DNA of 64,000 bases from Pseudomonadota bacterium (GTDB lineage: Bacteria > Pseudomonadota > Gammaproteobacteria > Acidiferrobacterales > UBA6901), in the NCBI GenBank assembly GCA_021790335.1, contig JAJYEE010000002.1, positions 68,164 to 132,163 of the forward strand, written 5' to 3'. The stretch's first letter is position 1; every line of letters begins with the position of its first letter. The notes under the pieces are model-generated. The model had not been told where the DNA came from. It did not search any database and saw nothing but the letters and a program-made list of their open reading frames with translations. This document shows, piece by piece, positions 1 through 8,702 of this stretch. A program made the translations under genes and the position numbers.

Positions 1-1
1 T

Positions 2-241
2 GCCGGCATCAGTCTGTTTGTCGGATTAAGTTTTCTGACCAGTTCACAGCTCGCAGCCGAGGGGGTGCACCTGCCGTGGGCCAACCCGGCGCGTGCCGTT
101 TTGCTGGTGGCGGCCACCGCGTGGAGCGTGGCGCTCGCCGTACGTCTTGCCACCAGACATCGCGTCGCCGCCGCGGCCGCGACGCTGCTGGCCCTTGCCC
201 TGCCGCTTGCTGCCTGGACGGCGCAAATATTTTTCTGGTAA
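2..241 (+). CDS. C-terminal fragment of an unrecognised integral membrane protein (5' truncated by window edge)
   Basis: Reading frame 2 is open from the window edge to a TAA at 239-241, giving 79 residues with no start. The residues form two hydrophobic stretches: one at the very start (GISLFVGLSFL), then an alanine/leucine-rich helix pair (ARAVLLVAATAW and AAATLLALALPL) ending in AQIFFW. This looks like the last membrane helices of a polytopic inner-membrane protein. It runs convergently toward the ABC transporter genes. The ORF track misses it because it lacks a start. I do not recognise the family. Confidence 0.6.
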   Translation, partial: AGISLFVGLSFLTSSQLAAEGVHLPWANPARAVLLVAATAWSVALAVRLATRHRVAAAAATLLALALPLAAWTAQIFFW

Positions 242-303
242 CCGGGCAGGTTTTCGGCCAATCAGAGACATCGCGCCAAAACGGTGTGTGGATGACGCAG
301 GAA

Positions 304-1596
304 TCAGATGTGGAACTCCCGTGTTCGGTCATCGTAGCCGAATAGCTCGGCATAGCGTGCCCAGCCGGTGACGACCCGCAGGGTTCTCTCCACGTCGCGG
401 CGGGTAAGATGGTCCTCAAGCTCCGACTCGAAGCGCACGCGTGGCGCGCGGTGACCGCCGCGCTCATCGAGCACCCTCCGGATATGAGCGGAGAGCGGCA
501 CGAATTCCAGCAGATGCTCCTTGAACAGCCGCTTGCGCTCATCGGTTCCGCCATGGACGAACATGCGGCCGGCGGCGGTAAGCCGCACGGCACCGTTACT
601 GAGTTCGGCGAACCCCAGCATGTGCAGCGATTCGGCAAGCGGGAACAGATCGTCCACCTGCAACCCGAGCGCACGGGCGATCTCGCGCAGTCCGGAACGA
701 CCGTGATACGGAGCGCCCGTCAGGGTTTCGAGCAGACCACTCATCTGGCTGACGGACGCGCGGGCCAGAGGCCGTGCAAGTCCGCCGTGCGGCTGGCCCG
801 GTGCCGCGGAAAAGACGACCGCCCGGGAAGTGAGGATGGCATAGATTTCGTCGACCACGGTCCGGAACGCATCGTCCAGCCGGTTACGGGGGTGTGCAAG
901 GCCCACCGGAATTTCCGCCGCCACGCGCCCGGGATTGGAGGAGAGGATCGCGATCCGGTCGCACATCAGCACAGCCTCTTCGATGTTATGGGTCACGAGC
1001 AGCGCCGATGTGGTCGGAATCGCCTGTTCCTGCCACAGATCGATGAAATCGGTGCGCAATGTCTCCGCCGTCAGCACATCGAGCGCCGAAAACGGCTCGT
1101 CCATGAGCAGCACAGGTGAACCGGTGACCATTGCGCGGGCAAATCCGACACGCTGGCGCATTCCGCCGGAGAGTTCGCGCGGATAGGCACCCTGGAACCC
1201 GTCGAGACCGATGAGGTCGATGGCGGACTCGGCGCGCTCGCGTCTTTCGCGCCCGCAGAGGGCGAAGGCGTCGAGCCCGGTTTCGACATTCTCGATGACT
1301 GTCAGCCACGGGAAAAGCGCGAACGTCTGGAATACCACCGCGATGCCTTCGCTTGGACCCGTGAGCGGCATTGCACGGTGATAGACCTGCCCGGAGGTGG
1401 GCCGCACCAGTCCGGCCGCGATGCGCAGCAGGGTCGATTTTCCGGCCCCGGAGCGTCCGAGCAGGCCGAGGATCTCGCGGGCGTGCAGAGCCAGATCGAT
1501 GTCTGCCAGAACCGGCAGGGGTTCGCCGGAGGGTTTGGCGAAATCCATGCAGACCTTGCGCAGTTCGATGAGCGGGCGTTCGGACTGGGAATTCAT
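304..1596 (-). CDS. ABC transporter ATP-binding protein with C-terminal AAA-associated domain (nitrate/sulfonate/taurine type)
   Basis: 430 aa from ATG 1596; the longer track ORF only adds antisense of the permease gene. The ATPase domain (about 1-260) has Walker A GRSGAGKST, Q-loop VVFQTFALFPW, signature LSGGMRQR, Walker B VLLMDEPFSALD and the switch histidine in LLVTHN. This is the NrtD/SsuB/TauB-like subfamily. The remaining ~150 residues match the acidic, winged-helix-like extension (AAA-associated domain) found on some of these ATPases, which is probably regulatory. It follows the permease gene by 8 bp, so the two should be co-transcribed. Substrate is unknown and no periplasmic binding protein lies nearby. 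Confidence 0.88.
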   Translation of the reverse strand: MNSQSERPLIELRKVCMDFAKPSGEPLPVLADIDLALHAREILGLLGRSGAGKSTLLRIAAGLVRPTSGQVYHRAMPLTGPSEGIAVVFQTFALFPWLTVIENVETGLDAFALCGRERRERAESAIDLIGLDGFQGAYPRELSGGMRQRVGFARAMVTGSPVLLMDEPFSALDVLTAETLRTDFIDLWQEQAIPTTSALLVTHNIEEAVLMCDRIAILSSNPGRVAAEIPVGLAHPRNRLDDAFRTVVDEIYAILTSRAVVFSAAPGQPHGGLARPLARASVSQMSGLLETLTGAPYHGRSGLREIARALGLQVDDLFPLAESLHMLGFAELSNGAVRLTAAGRMFVHGGTDERKRLFKEHLLEFVPLSAHIRRVLDERGGHRAPRVRFESELEDHLTRRDVERTLRVVTGWARYAELFGYDDRTREFHI

Positions 1597-1604
1597 GGGA
1601 TGCG

Positions 1605-3485
1605 TCAATCGAGCCGTGTGCGTCGTTCTGCGAAGACGTACAGCGGGCGCCAGAGCAGGCGGTTCATGGCGATGACCAGGGCCGACATGACTGCGATTCC
1701 GAGCGCGGCGCGCGGAAAGTCGCCGGCTTCCGTCATGCGCGAAATGTAAGCGCCCAGGCCACCGGCGGTGAGTTTCGTAGGCCCCCAGCGGACCACCTCC
1801 GAGACTATGCTCGCATTCCAGGCTCCGCCGCATGCCGTGATCGCGCCGGTTACGTAATAGGGGAAAATCCCGGGCAGCATGATGTCGCGCCACCAGCGCC
1901 AACCCCGGATGCGCAGACTGGCAGTGGCCTCGAGCAGGTCGGGCGGCAAGGCACTTGCGCCGGCGATCACGTTGAACAGAATGTACCACTGCGCCCCGAG
2001 AATCATCAGCGGACTCAGCCAGATCGCCGGAGTGAGGTTCAGCCGAACGATGAGAAACACCACCACCGGGAAAAGCAGATTGGCAGGAAAGGCGGCCAGA
2101 AACTGTGCGACCGGCTGTACCTTTCGCGCCAGCCTGGGCCGCAGTCCGACCGCGATTCCGATCGGGACCCAGACTGCGCTTGCCACTGCTACGAGCACGA
2201 TCACCCGCAGCAGAGTGAGCGCGCCGCTCCTCGCAGCGACCGCTACGTCGTGCCACGAAAGCGCCACACGAGCGAAACCCAGAAGCTCCACGAGGACATA
2301 GCCCAGGACGCCAAGCAGCAGACCAAACCACATGATGTCTGCAATCCGGCTACGGGATAGGTAGCGCCCCAGCCGCTGCACGCCAGCGGGACAAGACAGC
2401 CGCGCACGGGCAGCCGTCGTCACGCCAGCCGCGACCGGCCGTGTGAAGCTGCGCAGCAGCCGGGAATGCTGAAACAGATCGAGAACCCAGGAGCGTGACC
2501 TGACCAGCGCGGAAGTAGTGGCGACCTGGAACTGTTCCGACCAGACAACCAGTGGACGGAAAAACATCTGGTCGTAAACGAGGATGGCGGCACCCATGGC
2601 AGCGATTGCCCATCCGACCGCTGCCAGGTTGTGCTCTCTGATCGCCTGGGCAACGTACGCACCGACGCCGGGCAGTCTTATCTGCCGGCCATCGACCGTG
2701 ATGGCTTCGGATGCGACGACGAAGAACCATCCTGCCGACATCGACATCATCGTATTCCATACGAGCCCCGGCATGGCGAACGGCACCTCTAGACGCCAGA
2801 ATCTCTGCCACGCGGAAAGTCGCAGACTGCGGCTTGCTTCGTCAAGGTCGCGCGGAACGGTACGCAGAGACTGGTAGAAGCCGAACGCCATGTTCCAGGC
2901 CTGGCTGGTAAAGATGGCGAAGATGGCGGCGAGCTCCGGGCCCAGCTGGCTGTCGGGAAACGCCGAAATGAGAAAAGGCACAGTGAAAGCAAGATAGCCG
3001 AGGACCGGTACGGACTGCAGCACATCGAGCAGCGGAATCAGGATCATCTCGGCGCGGCGGCTCTTGGCGGCGAGCGTGGCATAAGTGAAGGTGAAGGCCA
3101 GGGAGGCTGTGATGGCAACGAACATCCGCATCGTCGTGCGCAGCGTATACAGCGGTAGTGCTGCGGGCGACAGACTGATCGGCAGCGGATGCGCAACAGC
3201 CAGAGGCGCAACCATCTGATGCGCTCCCGAGCCGACCAGAATCAGCGCACCCAGAACCAGGATGGTGGCAGCCAGATCCTGCCAGCTCGCCTGGCGCAGA
3301 TGCCACCGTGCCCCGCTTAAAACCTCTGCGTGTTGTTCCACGAAGGTTTCCAGTACATCCATGGCTTGCCGCAGGCGGCGGAAAGAATGCGCGCGGACGC
3401 GCACTTCCTTGTTCGTCCCTCCGAAGTTCGACGGGGTCGCGCTGCGAGCGAGGCTGGCAACGGGTGCTCCCGTCCCCGGAATCAT
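1605..3485 (-). CDS. Fused double ABC transporter permease (two BPD_transp_1 modules)
   Basis: 626 aa, about twice the usual single permease length. It has two internally similar inner-membrane modules. Each carries an EAA loop (LDEASRSLRLSAWQRFWRLEVP and LLEATASLRIRGWRWWRDIMLPG) that contacts the ATPase. The fusion therefore supplies both permease halves of one importer and pairs with the ATPase 8 bp downstream. ATG 3485 is preceded by AGGAT at good spacing. An internal ATG at 3362 is an alternative. Family knowledge points to uptake of small anions such as nitrate, sulfonate or bicarbonate, but the substrate cannot be read from sequence. Confidence 0.87.
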   Translation of the reverse strand: MIPGTGAPVASLARSATPSNFGGTNKEVRVRAHSFRRLRQAMDVLETFVEQHAEVLSGARWHLRQASWQDLAATILVLGALILVGSGAHQMVAPLAVAHPLPISLSPAALPLYTLRTTMRMFVAITASLAFTFTYATLAAKSRRAEMILIPLLDVLQSVPVLGYLAFTVPFLISAFPDSQLGPELAAIFAIFTSQAWNMAFGFYQSLRTVPRDLDEASRSLRLSAWQRFWRLEVPFAMPGLVWNTMMSMSAGWFFVVASEAITVDGRQIRLPGVGAYVAQAIREHNLAAVGWAIAAMGAAILVYDQMFFRPLVVWSEQFQVATTSALVRSRSWVLDLFQHSRLLRSFTRPVAAGVTTAARARLSCPAGVQRLGRYLSRSRIADIMWFGLLLGVLGYVLVELLGFARVALSWHDVAVAARSGALTLLRVIVLVAVASAVWVPIGIAVGLRPRLARKVQPVAQFLAAFPANLLFPVVVFLIVRLNLTPAIWLSPLMILGAQWYILFNVIAGASALPPDLLEATASLRIRGWRWWRDIMLPGIFPYYVTGAITACGGAWNASIVSEVVRWGPTKLTAGGLGAYISRMTEAGDFPRAALGIAVMSALVIAMNRLLWRPLYVFAERRTRLD

Positions 3486-3827
3486 TTTCTATCCTGGGCA
3501 TTTTATGCCAATCGCCGGGTGACGGCATCATTTCTCAACGGGATCGCTCCACGATGCCCGCAGGACCCGCGCAAGATGTTACGCGGGCTTGTGCCACGGA
3601 GGGTGCGGTACAAACCAAATGTTCATAGCCTCGCAGGCGCTGGCGGCTTGGGTACGCAGCTGTATTCCTGCCCGCCGCGATCCTGGATTTTCGTTTGCCA
3701 CTCTGCCAGGTCTGGATGAGACTATGTCATGATGCGTTAGCATCGCAGATCTAGAGGGCCGTATGTGCGGCCGATGACCGCAATGCGGCGAAGGCGACTC
3801 GGCGCGGTGGGCGCAGGAAAGAGCACT
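3486..3827. other. Intergenic region between divergent permease and methyltransferase genes
   Basis: No convincing gene. It should hold promoters for both divergent units. A short inverted repeat GATGC-gtta-GCATC lies at 3731-3744 about 85 bases before the methyltransferase start. It could be an operator, but that is only a possibility. Confidence 0.5.
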
Positions 3828-4523
3828 ATGTACGACCAATGGCAGGGACCATCTCCGGCGGAAGACTACGATGCCTGGTATCGCACGGTGCGCGGTGCCT
3901 GGATCGCAGATGCGGAGTTCGCCCTGATGATGAAGCTTCTACGCCCAACGTCCGGCACGTCCGTACTCGACGTCGGCAGCGGCACCGGTCATTTCAGTCG
4001 CCGCTTCGCTGCCGCCGGGCTCTATGTTACGGGACTTGAACCCGATCCGGCCATGCTGGCGTACGCATCGTTGTCGGGCGGAGGCGTAAATTATGTGCGT
4101 GCTGCGGCCAATGACCTGCCGTTCGCCGCACATTCGTTCGACTATGTCGCAGCGGTGACCAGCCTGTGTTTTATCACGCAGGCGTCGCGGGCCCTTGCCG
4201 AAATGTGGCGCGTCTGCCGGAGCGGACTGATTCTCGGGCTGCTCAACCGCCACAGCCTCCTGCATAGCATGAAGCGCGGGACAGGCAGTTACCGCGGTGC
4301 CCGCTGGGACACGGCGGAGGAAGTGCGCGCATGGTCACGCCGGCTCGATCCATGGCCGCGGATGAAAGTGCGCAGCGCGGTGTTTCTGCCAGGAGGCGGA
4401 GCGGGTGCTCGGTTCATCGAGCCGCTCATTCCCGCCGCGCTGCCGTGGGGCGGTTTTCTGGCCGTCATGATGCGTCGCGACGCTTCCGTCCGCGAACAGG
4501 CCGGTGGTTCAGGCAGATCGTGA
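3828..4523 (+). CDS. Class I SAM-dependent methyltransferase
   Basis: 231 aa. Start ATG 3828 was chosen over the upstream track start because AGGAAAGA sits just before it and the conserved fold begins there. Motif I is VLDVGSGTGHFSRRFA, motif post-I is GLEPDPAML, then LPFAAHSFDYV, the layout of UbiE/COQ5-type (Methyltransf_11) enzymes. The acceptor is unknown. The gene stands alone between the divergent ABC unit and a decayed insertion element, so context gives no function. Confidence 0.85.
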   Translation: MYDQWQGPSPAEDYDAWYRTVRGAWIADAEFALMMKLLRPTSGTSVLDVGSGTGHFSRRFAAAGLYVTGLEPDPAMLAYASLSGGGVNYVRAAANDLPFAAHSFDYVAAVTSLCFITQASRALAEMWRVCRSGLILGLLNRHSLLHSMKRGTGSYRGARWDTAEEVRAWSRRLDPWPRMKVRSAVFLPGGGAGARFIEPLIPAALPWGGFLAVMMRRDASVREQAGGSGRS

Positions 4524-4909
4524 CGCCCTGTTCGCGTGGAGGCCGTCGATGCACATCAAGGCCCGCGGTTTGCGACTGGAATCCGCACGCGTATTCCGTT
4601 GGCTATCGGAAGCCCGTGGGCCGCTTTGGCAGCCGCTACAACTCCATAACGCGTTCGGCGGGCGTTCAAAGCGCAGAGGAGCCCGAGCAGTTCAATAACT
4701 CTGAATTCCGATCTGCCGAACAAGCTCAAGTGCACTTCCGTATCTTGCATGATCAAAACGAACGGCCGATGCCAGCGCGCAGGCAGGTTATTGAAGCAGG
4801 ATAAACAGTTGCAGGCCGAGTTGATCCAAGTCATAGCCGGAATCCATGATGAGTTGAACGCTTTCCAAAGTAACTGCGCTTTCCTGCGCAATCATGTATA
4901 TTTTTTGTC
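4524..4909. other. Non-coding stretch upstream of decayed IS607-family element
   Basis: No ORF here has recognisable protein features. The last ~50 bases become AT-rich just before the tnpA remnant and are probably the left flank of the element. No clear terminal repeat is visible; IS607 elements normally lack inverted repeats. Confidence 0.4.
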
Positions 4910-5178
4910 ATGCCACGCACGATGGCCAGCATTCATGAAGCCGCCGAGTTCCTGGGTGTCGCGGCGCAAACCCTGCGGCGATGGGGGCGCGAAGGCAAGC
5001 TCATGCGCGATGAGTGCCCGGCAGGCAGACGGCGTCGCTACGACCTTGCGCGACTTCGACCCGAGCAACTTCGTGCGCAGGGCGAGCAACGGCGCACTGT
5101 GGGCTACGCACTGTCTTGAGTCATGACCGGAAGGACGATCTGGCGCGGCAAAAGCAGGTGCTCGAGATCTACTGTTGC
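4910..5178 (+). pseudogene. tnpA: IS607-family serine recombinase tnpA remnant (N-terminal HTH plus start of resolvase domain, frameshifted)
   Basis: ATG 4910 opens a 69-aa ORF with the MerR-like helix-turn-helix typical of IS607 TnpA (IHEAAEFLGVAAQTLRRWGREGKL). It runs into the beginning of the resolvase domain (VGYALS) and hits a stop. The next frame continues the family pattern SHDRKDDLARQKQVLEIYC. The frameshift falls right at the segment that should carry the catalytic serine (canonical YARVSS). The rest of the recombinase domain is missing because the sequence jumps to the tnpB C-terminus. The gene cannot make active transposase. Confidence 0.85.
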
Positions 5179-5179
5179 A

Positions 5180-5529
5180 GCTTGATGAAGAATCAGCGAG
5201 CTGGCGCGATCCGTCGCCGATATGGGTTTCTTCGAGTTCCGGCGGCCACTGCAGTACAAGGCCAAAATGGGTGGCAGATCGCCGGTTCGCCAGTAATTAA
5301 GACGTGTTCGTCCTGCCGGCACAGGCTCGACGCTCTGCCCGAGCGGACGTGCGCGGGATGCGACGCGATCTACCACCGCGACTTCGGTGCAGCGACCAAT
5401 CCGAAGAACACGGCCGTGAGTTCCACGGCATCAGCCTGCCGAGGGAAGGGCTCGGGCTCCGGCCGCAAGAGCGGAACAAAACCGGTCTCATGGAAGCGGG
5501 AAGTCAGCCTTGTTCATATTCGAACCTGA
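5180..5529 (+). pseudogene. tnpB: IS607/IS605-type tnpB C-terminal remnant with multiple frameshifts
   Basis: Pieces of the TnpB C-terminus can be followed across three frames: MKNQR, then LARSVADMGFFEFRRPLQYKAKM, then ADRRFASN, then KTCSSCRHRLDALPERTCAGCDAIYHRDFGAATN. The last piece is the zinc ribbon with paired CxxC motifs and the RD(F/V)xAA motif. The N-terminal two thirds of TnpB are absent, deleted together with most of tnpA. TnpB proteins are RNA-guided nucleases in intact elements; this copy cannot be functional. ADMGFFEFRR is a strong family hallmark. Confidence 0.85.
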
Positions 5530-5612
5530 ATGAGAAAGTCTGACGGAACGATTGGATAGCCTTGAGCGGCCAGCTGCAGCATCATGGGTAACAATTGCAT
5601 GGAGGACGTCCT

Positions 5613-6944
5613 ATGCCGTCTGCCGTAAGCGGGCCCGAGGCGCATCGCTACCGGCTGTCGGGAACCGCCCGGCAAGGATTTGCACTTGCGACCTGGGGTT
5701 TTTTCGCCGGGTTCGCAACGGTCGCCCTGTACGGGCCGGCTGCCGTGTTATTCCAGGACCAGATGCGCCTCACCGGAGTCTCGCTCGGGTTGCTGGTCGC
5801 AGCCCCGCAGATTACCGGCTCGCTGTTCCGCATTCCCTTCGGCGCGTGGGTCGATCGTGCGGGGGGCCGCGTACCGATGCTGACCCTGTTGGGCCTTTCG
5901 TTGATCGGTGTGTGGGGGCTGGTGTTCATCCTGGCCACGACCGCGGCCATCGATTTTCGGCTCTATCCGGTCATCCTCTTTTTCGGTCTGCTGAGCGGCT
6001 GCGGCGTCGCCTCGTTTTCGGTCGGAATCCCGCAAGTCTCCTACTGGTATCCCCAGAGCCGTCAGGGAGCGATCCTGGGTATCTACAGTGGCATCGGAAA
6101 TCTGGCACCAGGACTGTTCACGCTGCTGCTGCCTGTAGCGATCGAAACTTGGGGGGTCATGGGGTCATATCTGGGGTGGCTGCTGTTTCTGATTGTCGCA
6201 GCCTCGGTCTACGCATGGTTCGCGCGCGACGCCTATTACTTTCAGCTGCGCGCCCAAGGGGTCGGTGCGGACGAGAGCCGCGAGATCGCCGCCCGGCATG
6301 GGGAGGAGCTTTTCCCGAAGGAATCGGTATGGCATGCGCTGATGGTCGCGGCCGAGAATCCCCGCACGTGGGGGCTTATGGTGCTCTACTTCGTCTCCTT
6401 TGGCGGGTTCCTGGCGCTGACCGTATGGTTCCCAATTTTTTGGGTGAACTCCTATCACGTAAGCATGGTGCAGGCCGGCATCCTGGGCGGGGCGGGCTTT
6501 TCGCTGCTCGCGGCCGTCATACGTGTCTACGGCAGTGCACTATCCGAGCGGTTCGGTGCAGAGCGCGTTGCGGTGCTCGCGTACTCGATCGTACTGGCCG
6601 GCGCGCTACTGCTCACTCTGGGCCGGAGCTTTTGCCTGAGTCTCGCGGGCGAGATGTTTATCGCGCTCGGCATGGGTACCGCTAACGCAACGGTGTTCAG
6701 GATGGTACCGAGATACGTGCCCGAGGCCGTAGGGGGTGCATCGTGGTTCGTGGGAGGGATCGGGGCCACCGGCGGCTTCATGCTGCCGCCTTTTCTGGGC
6801 GCCGTGGTTGACGCGCTGGGCAGGCGCGGTTATGCGGGCGGGTTCTTCGCCTATCTGGTGCTGGCGGTAATCGCTCTGATTGTCTCAAGCGGTTTCTGCC
6901 GCATCGGGATGCAGAGGTCCGGACCTGCGGGCGGGCAGCACTGA
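5613..6944 (+). CDS. MFS transporter, NarK/NNP-like nitrate/nitrite transporter
   Basis: 443 aa from ATG 5613, preceded by GGAGG at 7-base spacing; the track start 18 bases upstream has no better signal. About twelve hydrophobic segments are visible. The first half has the MFS loop GAWVDRAGGRVPM. The helix-5 region GIPQVSYWYPQSRQGAILGIYSGIGNLAPG resembles the nitrate signature of NNP transporters, in which glycine-rich stretches line the substrate path. Predicted inner-membrane nitrate or nitrite transport. No nitrate reductase genes lie in the window. Substrate assignment is by family resemblance only. Confidence 0.8.
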   Translation: MPSAVSGPEAHRYRLSGTARQGFALATWGFFAGFATVALYGPAAVLFQDQMRLTGVSLGLLVAAPQITGSLFRIPFGAWVDRAGGRVPMLTLLGLSLIGVWGLVFILATTAAIDFRLYPVILFFGLLSGCGVASFSVGIPQVSYWYPQSRQGAILGIYSGIGNLAPGLFTLLLPVAIETWGVMGSYLGWLLFLIVAASVYAWFARDAYYFQLRAQGVGADESREIAARHGEELFPKESVWHALMVAAENPRTWGLMVLYFVSFGGFLALTVWFPIFWVNSYHVSMVQAGILGGAGFSLLAAVIRVYGSALSERFGAERVAVLAYSIVLAGALLLTLGRSFCLSLAGEMFIALGMGTANATVFRMVPRYVPEAVGGASWFVGGIGATGGFMLPPFLGAVVDALGRRGYAGGFFAYLVLAVIALIVSSGFCRIGMQRSGPAGGQH

Positions 6945-7282
6945 TGAAAGCCAACGGGCTGCGTGCCGGACGAACCTTGCCGCCTTTGTGCCGGGCCCGG
7001 CGCAGCAACCGGGCATGCACCGCCGGCGACCGTCATCCGAGTCGGGGTCGGTCCGCGCACTGGCAGGCATCGGCAGCGGTTATACTGGCGGCTGTGCCAA
7101 TGCCGCCGGTCAAAACGCTGCCCTGGGTCCCGCTTCGCGCCGCGGCGGGTGACCACGATCGTCGCCTGGCCAGCGCGCCGGTTGTGGCCACGGCGCGTTC
7201 CGGATCGATGTATAGGTCATCCGGCAGCCTACGGGCGCGCCGCCTGTTACGGGGCTGACGCGGCTTGGCCGGCCGACATTGC
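6945..7282. other. Intergenic region between two MFS genes
   Basis: Overlapping short ORFs in several frames show no recognisable domain. Nothing else stands out. Confidence 0.4.
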
Positions 7283-8578
7283 ATGCACCGTCCCACACGA
7301 TCGCTGGTGTGGTGGCAGGTGCTGTACCGGTACTCTCTCTTCGAAGCGGGCGACGCCGGATGGTCGCTGATCGTTGTCTCTACGTATTTCGGGACCTATC
7401 TGCAAACGGTCCTGAAAGCACCCGGGTCAGACCTCGGCTGGGCCGTGACGGGCGGCGCGGTGATCATCGCGGTGCTGTCGCCGATCCTGGGCGCGGCCGC
7501 CGACCACAGCGGCCGGAGGCAGCCGTATCTGCGCGTTGCCGTTTTCGGAGTTGTGCTGACGACCGCCGGCCTAGCATGGACCGGCACGGCCCCTGCGGCG
7601 TTGCTGCTGTTCATGCTCGCCTATATCTGCATCAACGCGGCGTTTGCGTTCTTCGCCGCGATGATCCCGGCCGTGAGCAGCGAACGCAATGTCGCGACCG
7701 TGGTCAGCATGACCGTCGGCGTCGGATATGCCGGGGCTCTGCTCTGCATGCTGACCCTGAGCCGGCTCGTAACGAGCGACGCACTGGCGGGCCGGGTGTT
7801 CCTCCCGATGGCCCTGATCTATCTGGGCTTCGCCATGCCCGCCATGTACCTTTCGCCCGACCTCATCCCCAGAAACCCCTCCGCTATCCACTTTGCCGCG
7901 GCGTATCGTAGGCTGCGGCAGACCATTCGCGAAGCGTCCAGATACCGCCACCTGTTCCGTTTCCTTGTCGGCGATTTCTTATACAAGAATGCCATTGCCT
8001 CGGTCATTACGCTCATGGGGCTGTATTCGCGCAATGTGATGGGATTCAAGGCCAACGAGCTCGCCTCGCTCTTCGGGCCGGCGATTGTGGTGGCAATGCT
8101 GTCGGCCTGGCTATTGTTCGGTCCGCTGATCCGGACCGTCGGCCCCAAGCGGACAGTTTTGATAGACCTGGCGGTCTGGCTGCTGCTTTTCGGCGCCATA
8201 CTGACGATCAGACCGCAGATGTCACTTGATCTGGGCGGATGGCAGTTGCGCGGGAAACAGCTTTTTGCCGGGATCGTTGCGCCGCTGGCCGGCATCGGGC
8301 TTGCCGGAGTCTGGTCCGGCAGCAGGGTGCTCCTCACGGCGCTGGCGCCTGTCGAGAAGTCCGGCGAATTCTGGGGGCTCTACAACCTTTCGGGTCGCAG
8401 CGCCAGTGTACTGGGTGATGCCACGTGGTCGACGATTTTGACTGTGCTGGGAGAAGGGTTGCGGGGGTATCAGGCGGCGGTCGTGGCACTGGCGTTGTAT
8501 GTATTGCTGGGGGCCGCGCTGATCGCGTCACTGCCAGATGTCCGTCCTTCACCTGGAAACTTTCGGCCACCGATTTGA
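7283..8578 (+). CDS. MFS transporter, UMF1/Atg22-like family
   Basis: 431 aa from ATG 7283; the track start at 7265 is a TTG with no better ribosome site. The sequence has about 12 hydrophobic segments. An N-terminal YRYSLFEAGDAGWSLIVVSTYFGTYLQ region and the loop GAAADHSGRRQPYLR are typical of bacterial UMF1 (Atg22-like) transporters. The second half keeps APVEKSGEFWGLYNLSGRSASVLGD, another hallmark of this family. Substrate is unknown; distant eukaryotic relatives are vacuolar amino-acid effluxers. It may be transcribed with the ATPase fusion gene 124 bases downstream. Confidence 0.75.
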   Translation: MHRPTRSLVWWQVLYRYSLFEAGDAGWSLIVVSTYFGTYLQTVLKAPGSDLGWAVTGGAVIIAVLSPILGAAADHSGRRQPYLRVAVFGVVLTTAGLAWTGTAPAALLLFMLAYICINAAFAFFAAMIPAVSSERNVATVVSMTVGVGYAGALLCMLTLSRLVTSDALAGRVFLPMALIYLGFAMPAMYLSPDLIPRNPSAIHFAAAYRRLRQTIREASRYRHLFRFLVGDFLYKNAIASVITLMGLYSRNVMGFKANELASLFGPAIVVAMLSAWLLFGPLIRTVGPKRTVLIDLAVWLLLFGAILTIRPQMSLDLGGWQLRGKQLFAGIVAPLAGIGLAGVWSGSRVLLTALAPVEKSGEFWGLYNLSGRSASVLGDATWSTILTVLGEGLRGYQAAVVALALYVLLGAALIASLPDVRPSPGNFRPPI

Positions 8579-8702
8579 AGTCGGGGTCGTGCCTGCCAGG
8601 CACCGGAAGAGCAGCCGCGCGCGTTCTGCCATCGCGGAGGAAATCCTGGAGGCAGCTGTTCCGTACGGCTGCAGATAACCGAGTGTACCGAGGCGCCTGA
8701 GC

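Larger units (their letters stand above)
4880..5545 (+). mobile_element. Decayed IS607-family insertion element (internal deletion derivative)
   Basis: The element keeps the 5' part of tnpA and the 3' part of tnpB in the normal order, but about 2 kb between them has been lost. At least four reading-frame breaks have since accumulated. Ends are approximate: the left end is set at the AT-rich stretch before the tnpA ATG and the right end just after the tnpB stop. Confidence 0.7.
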
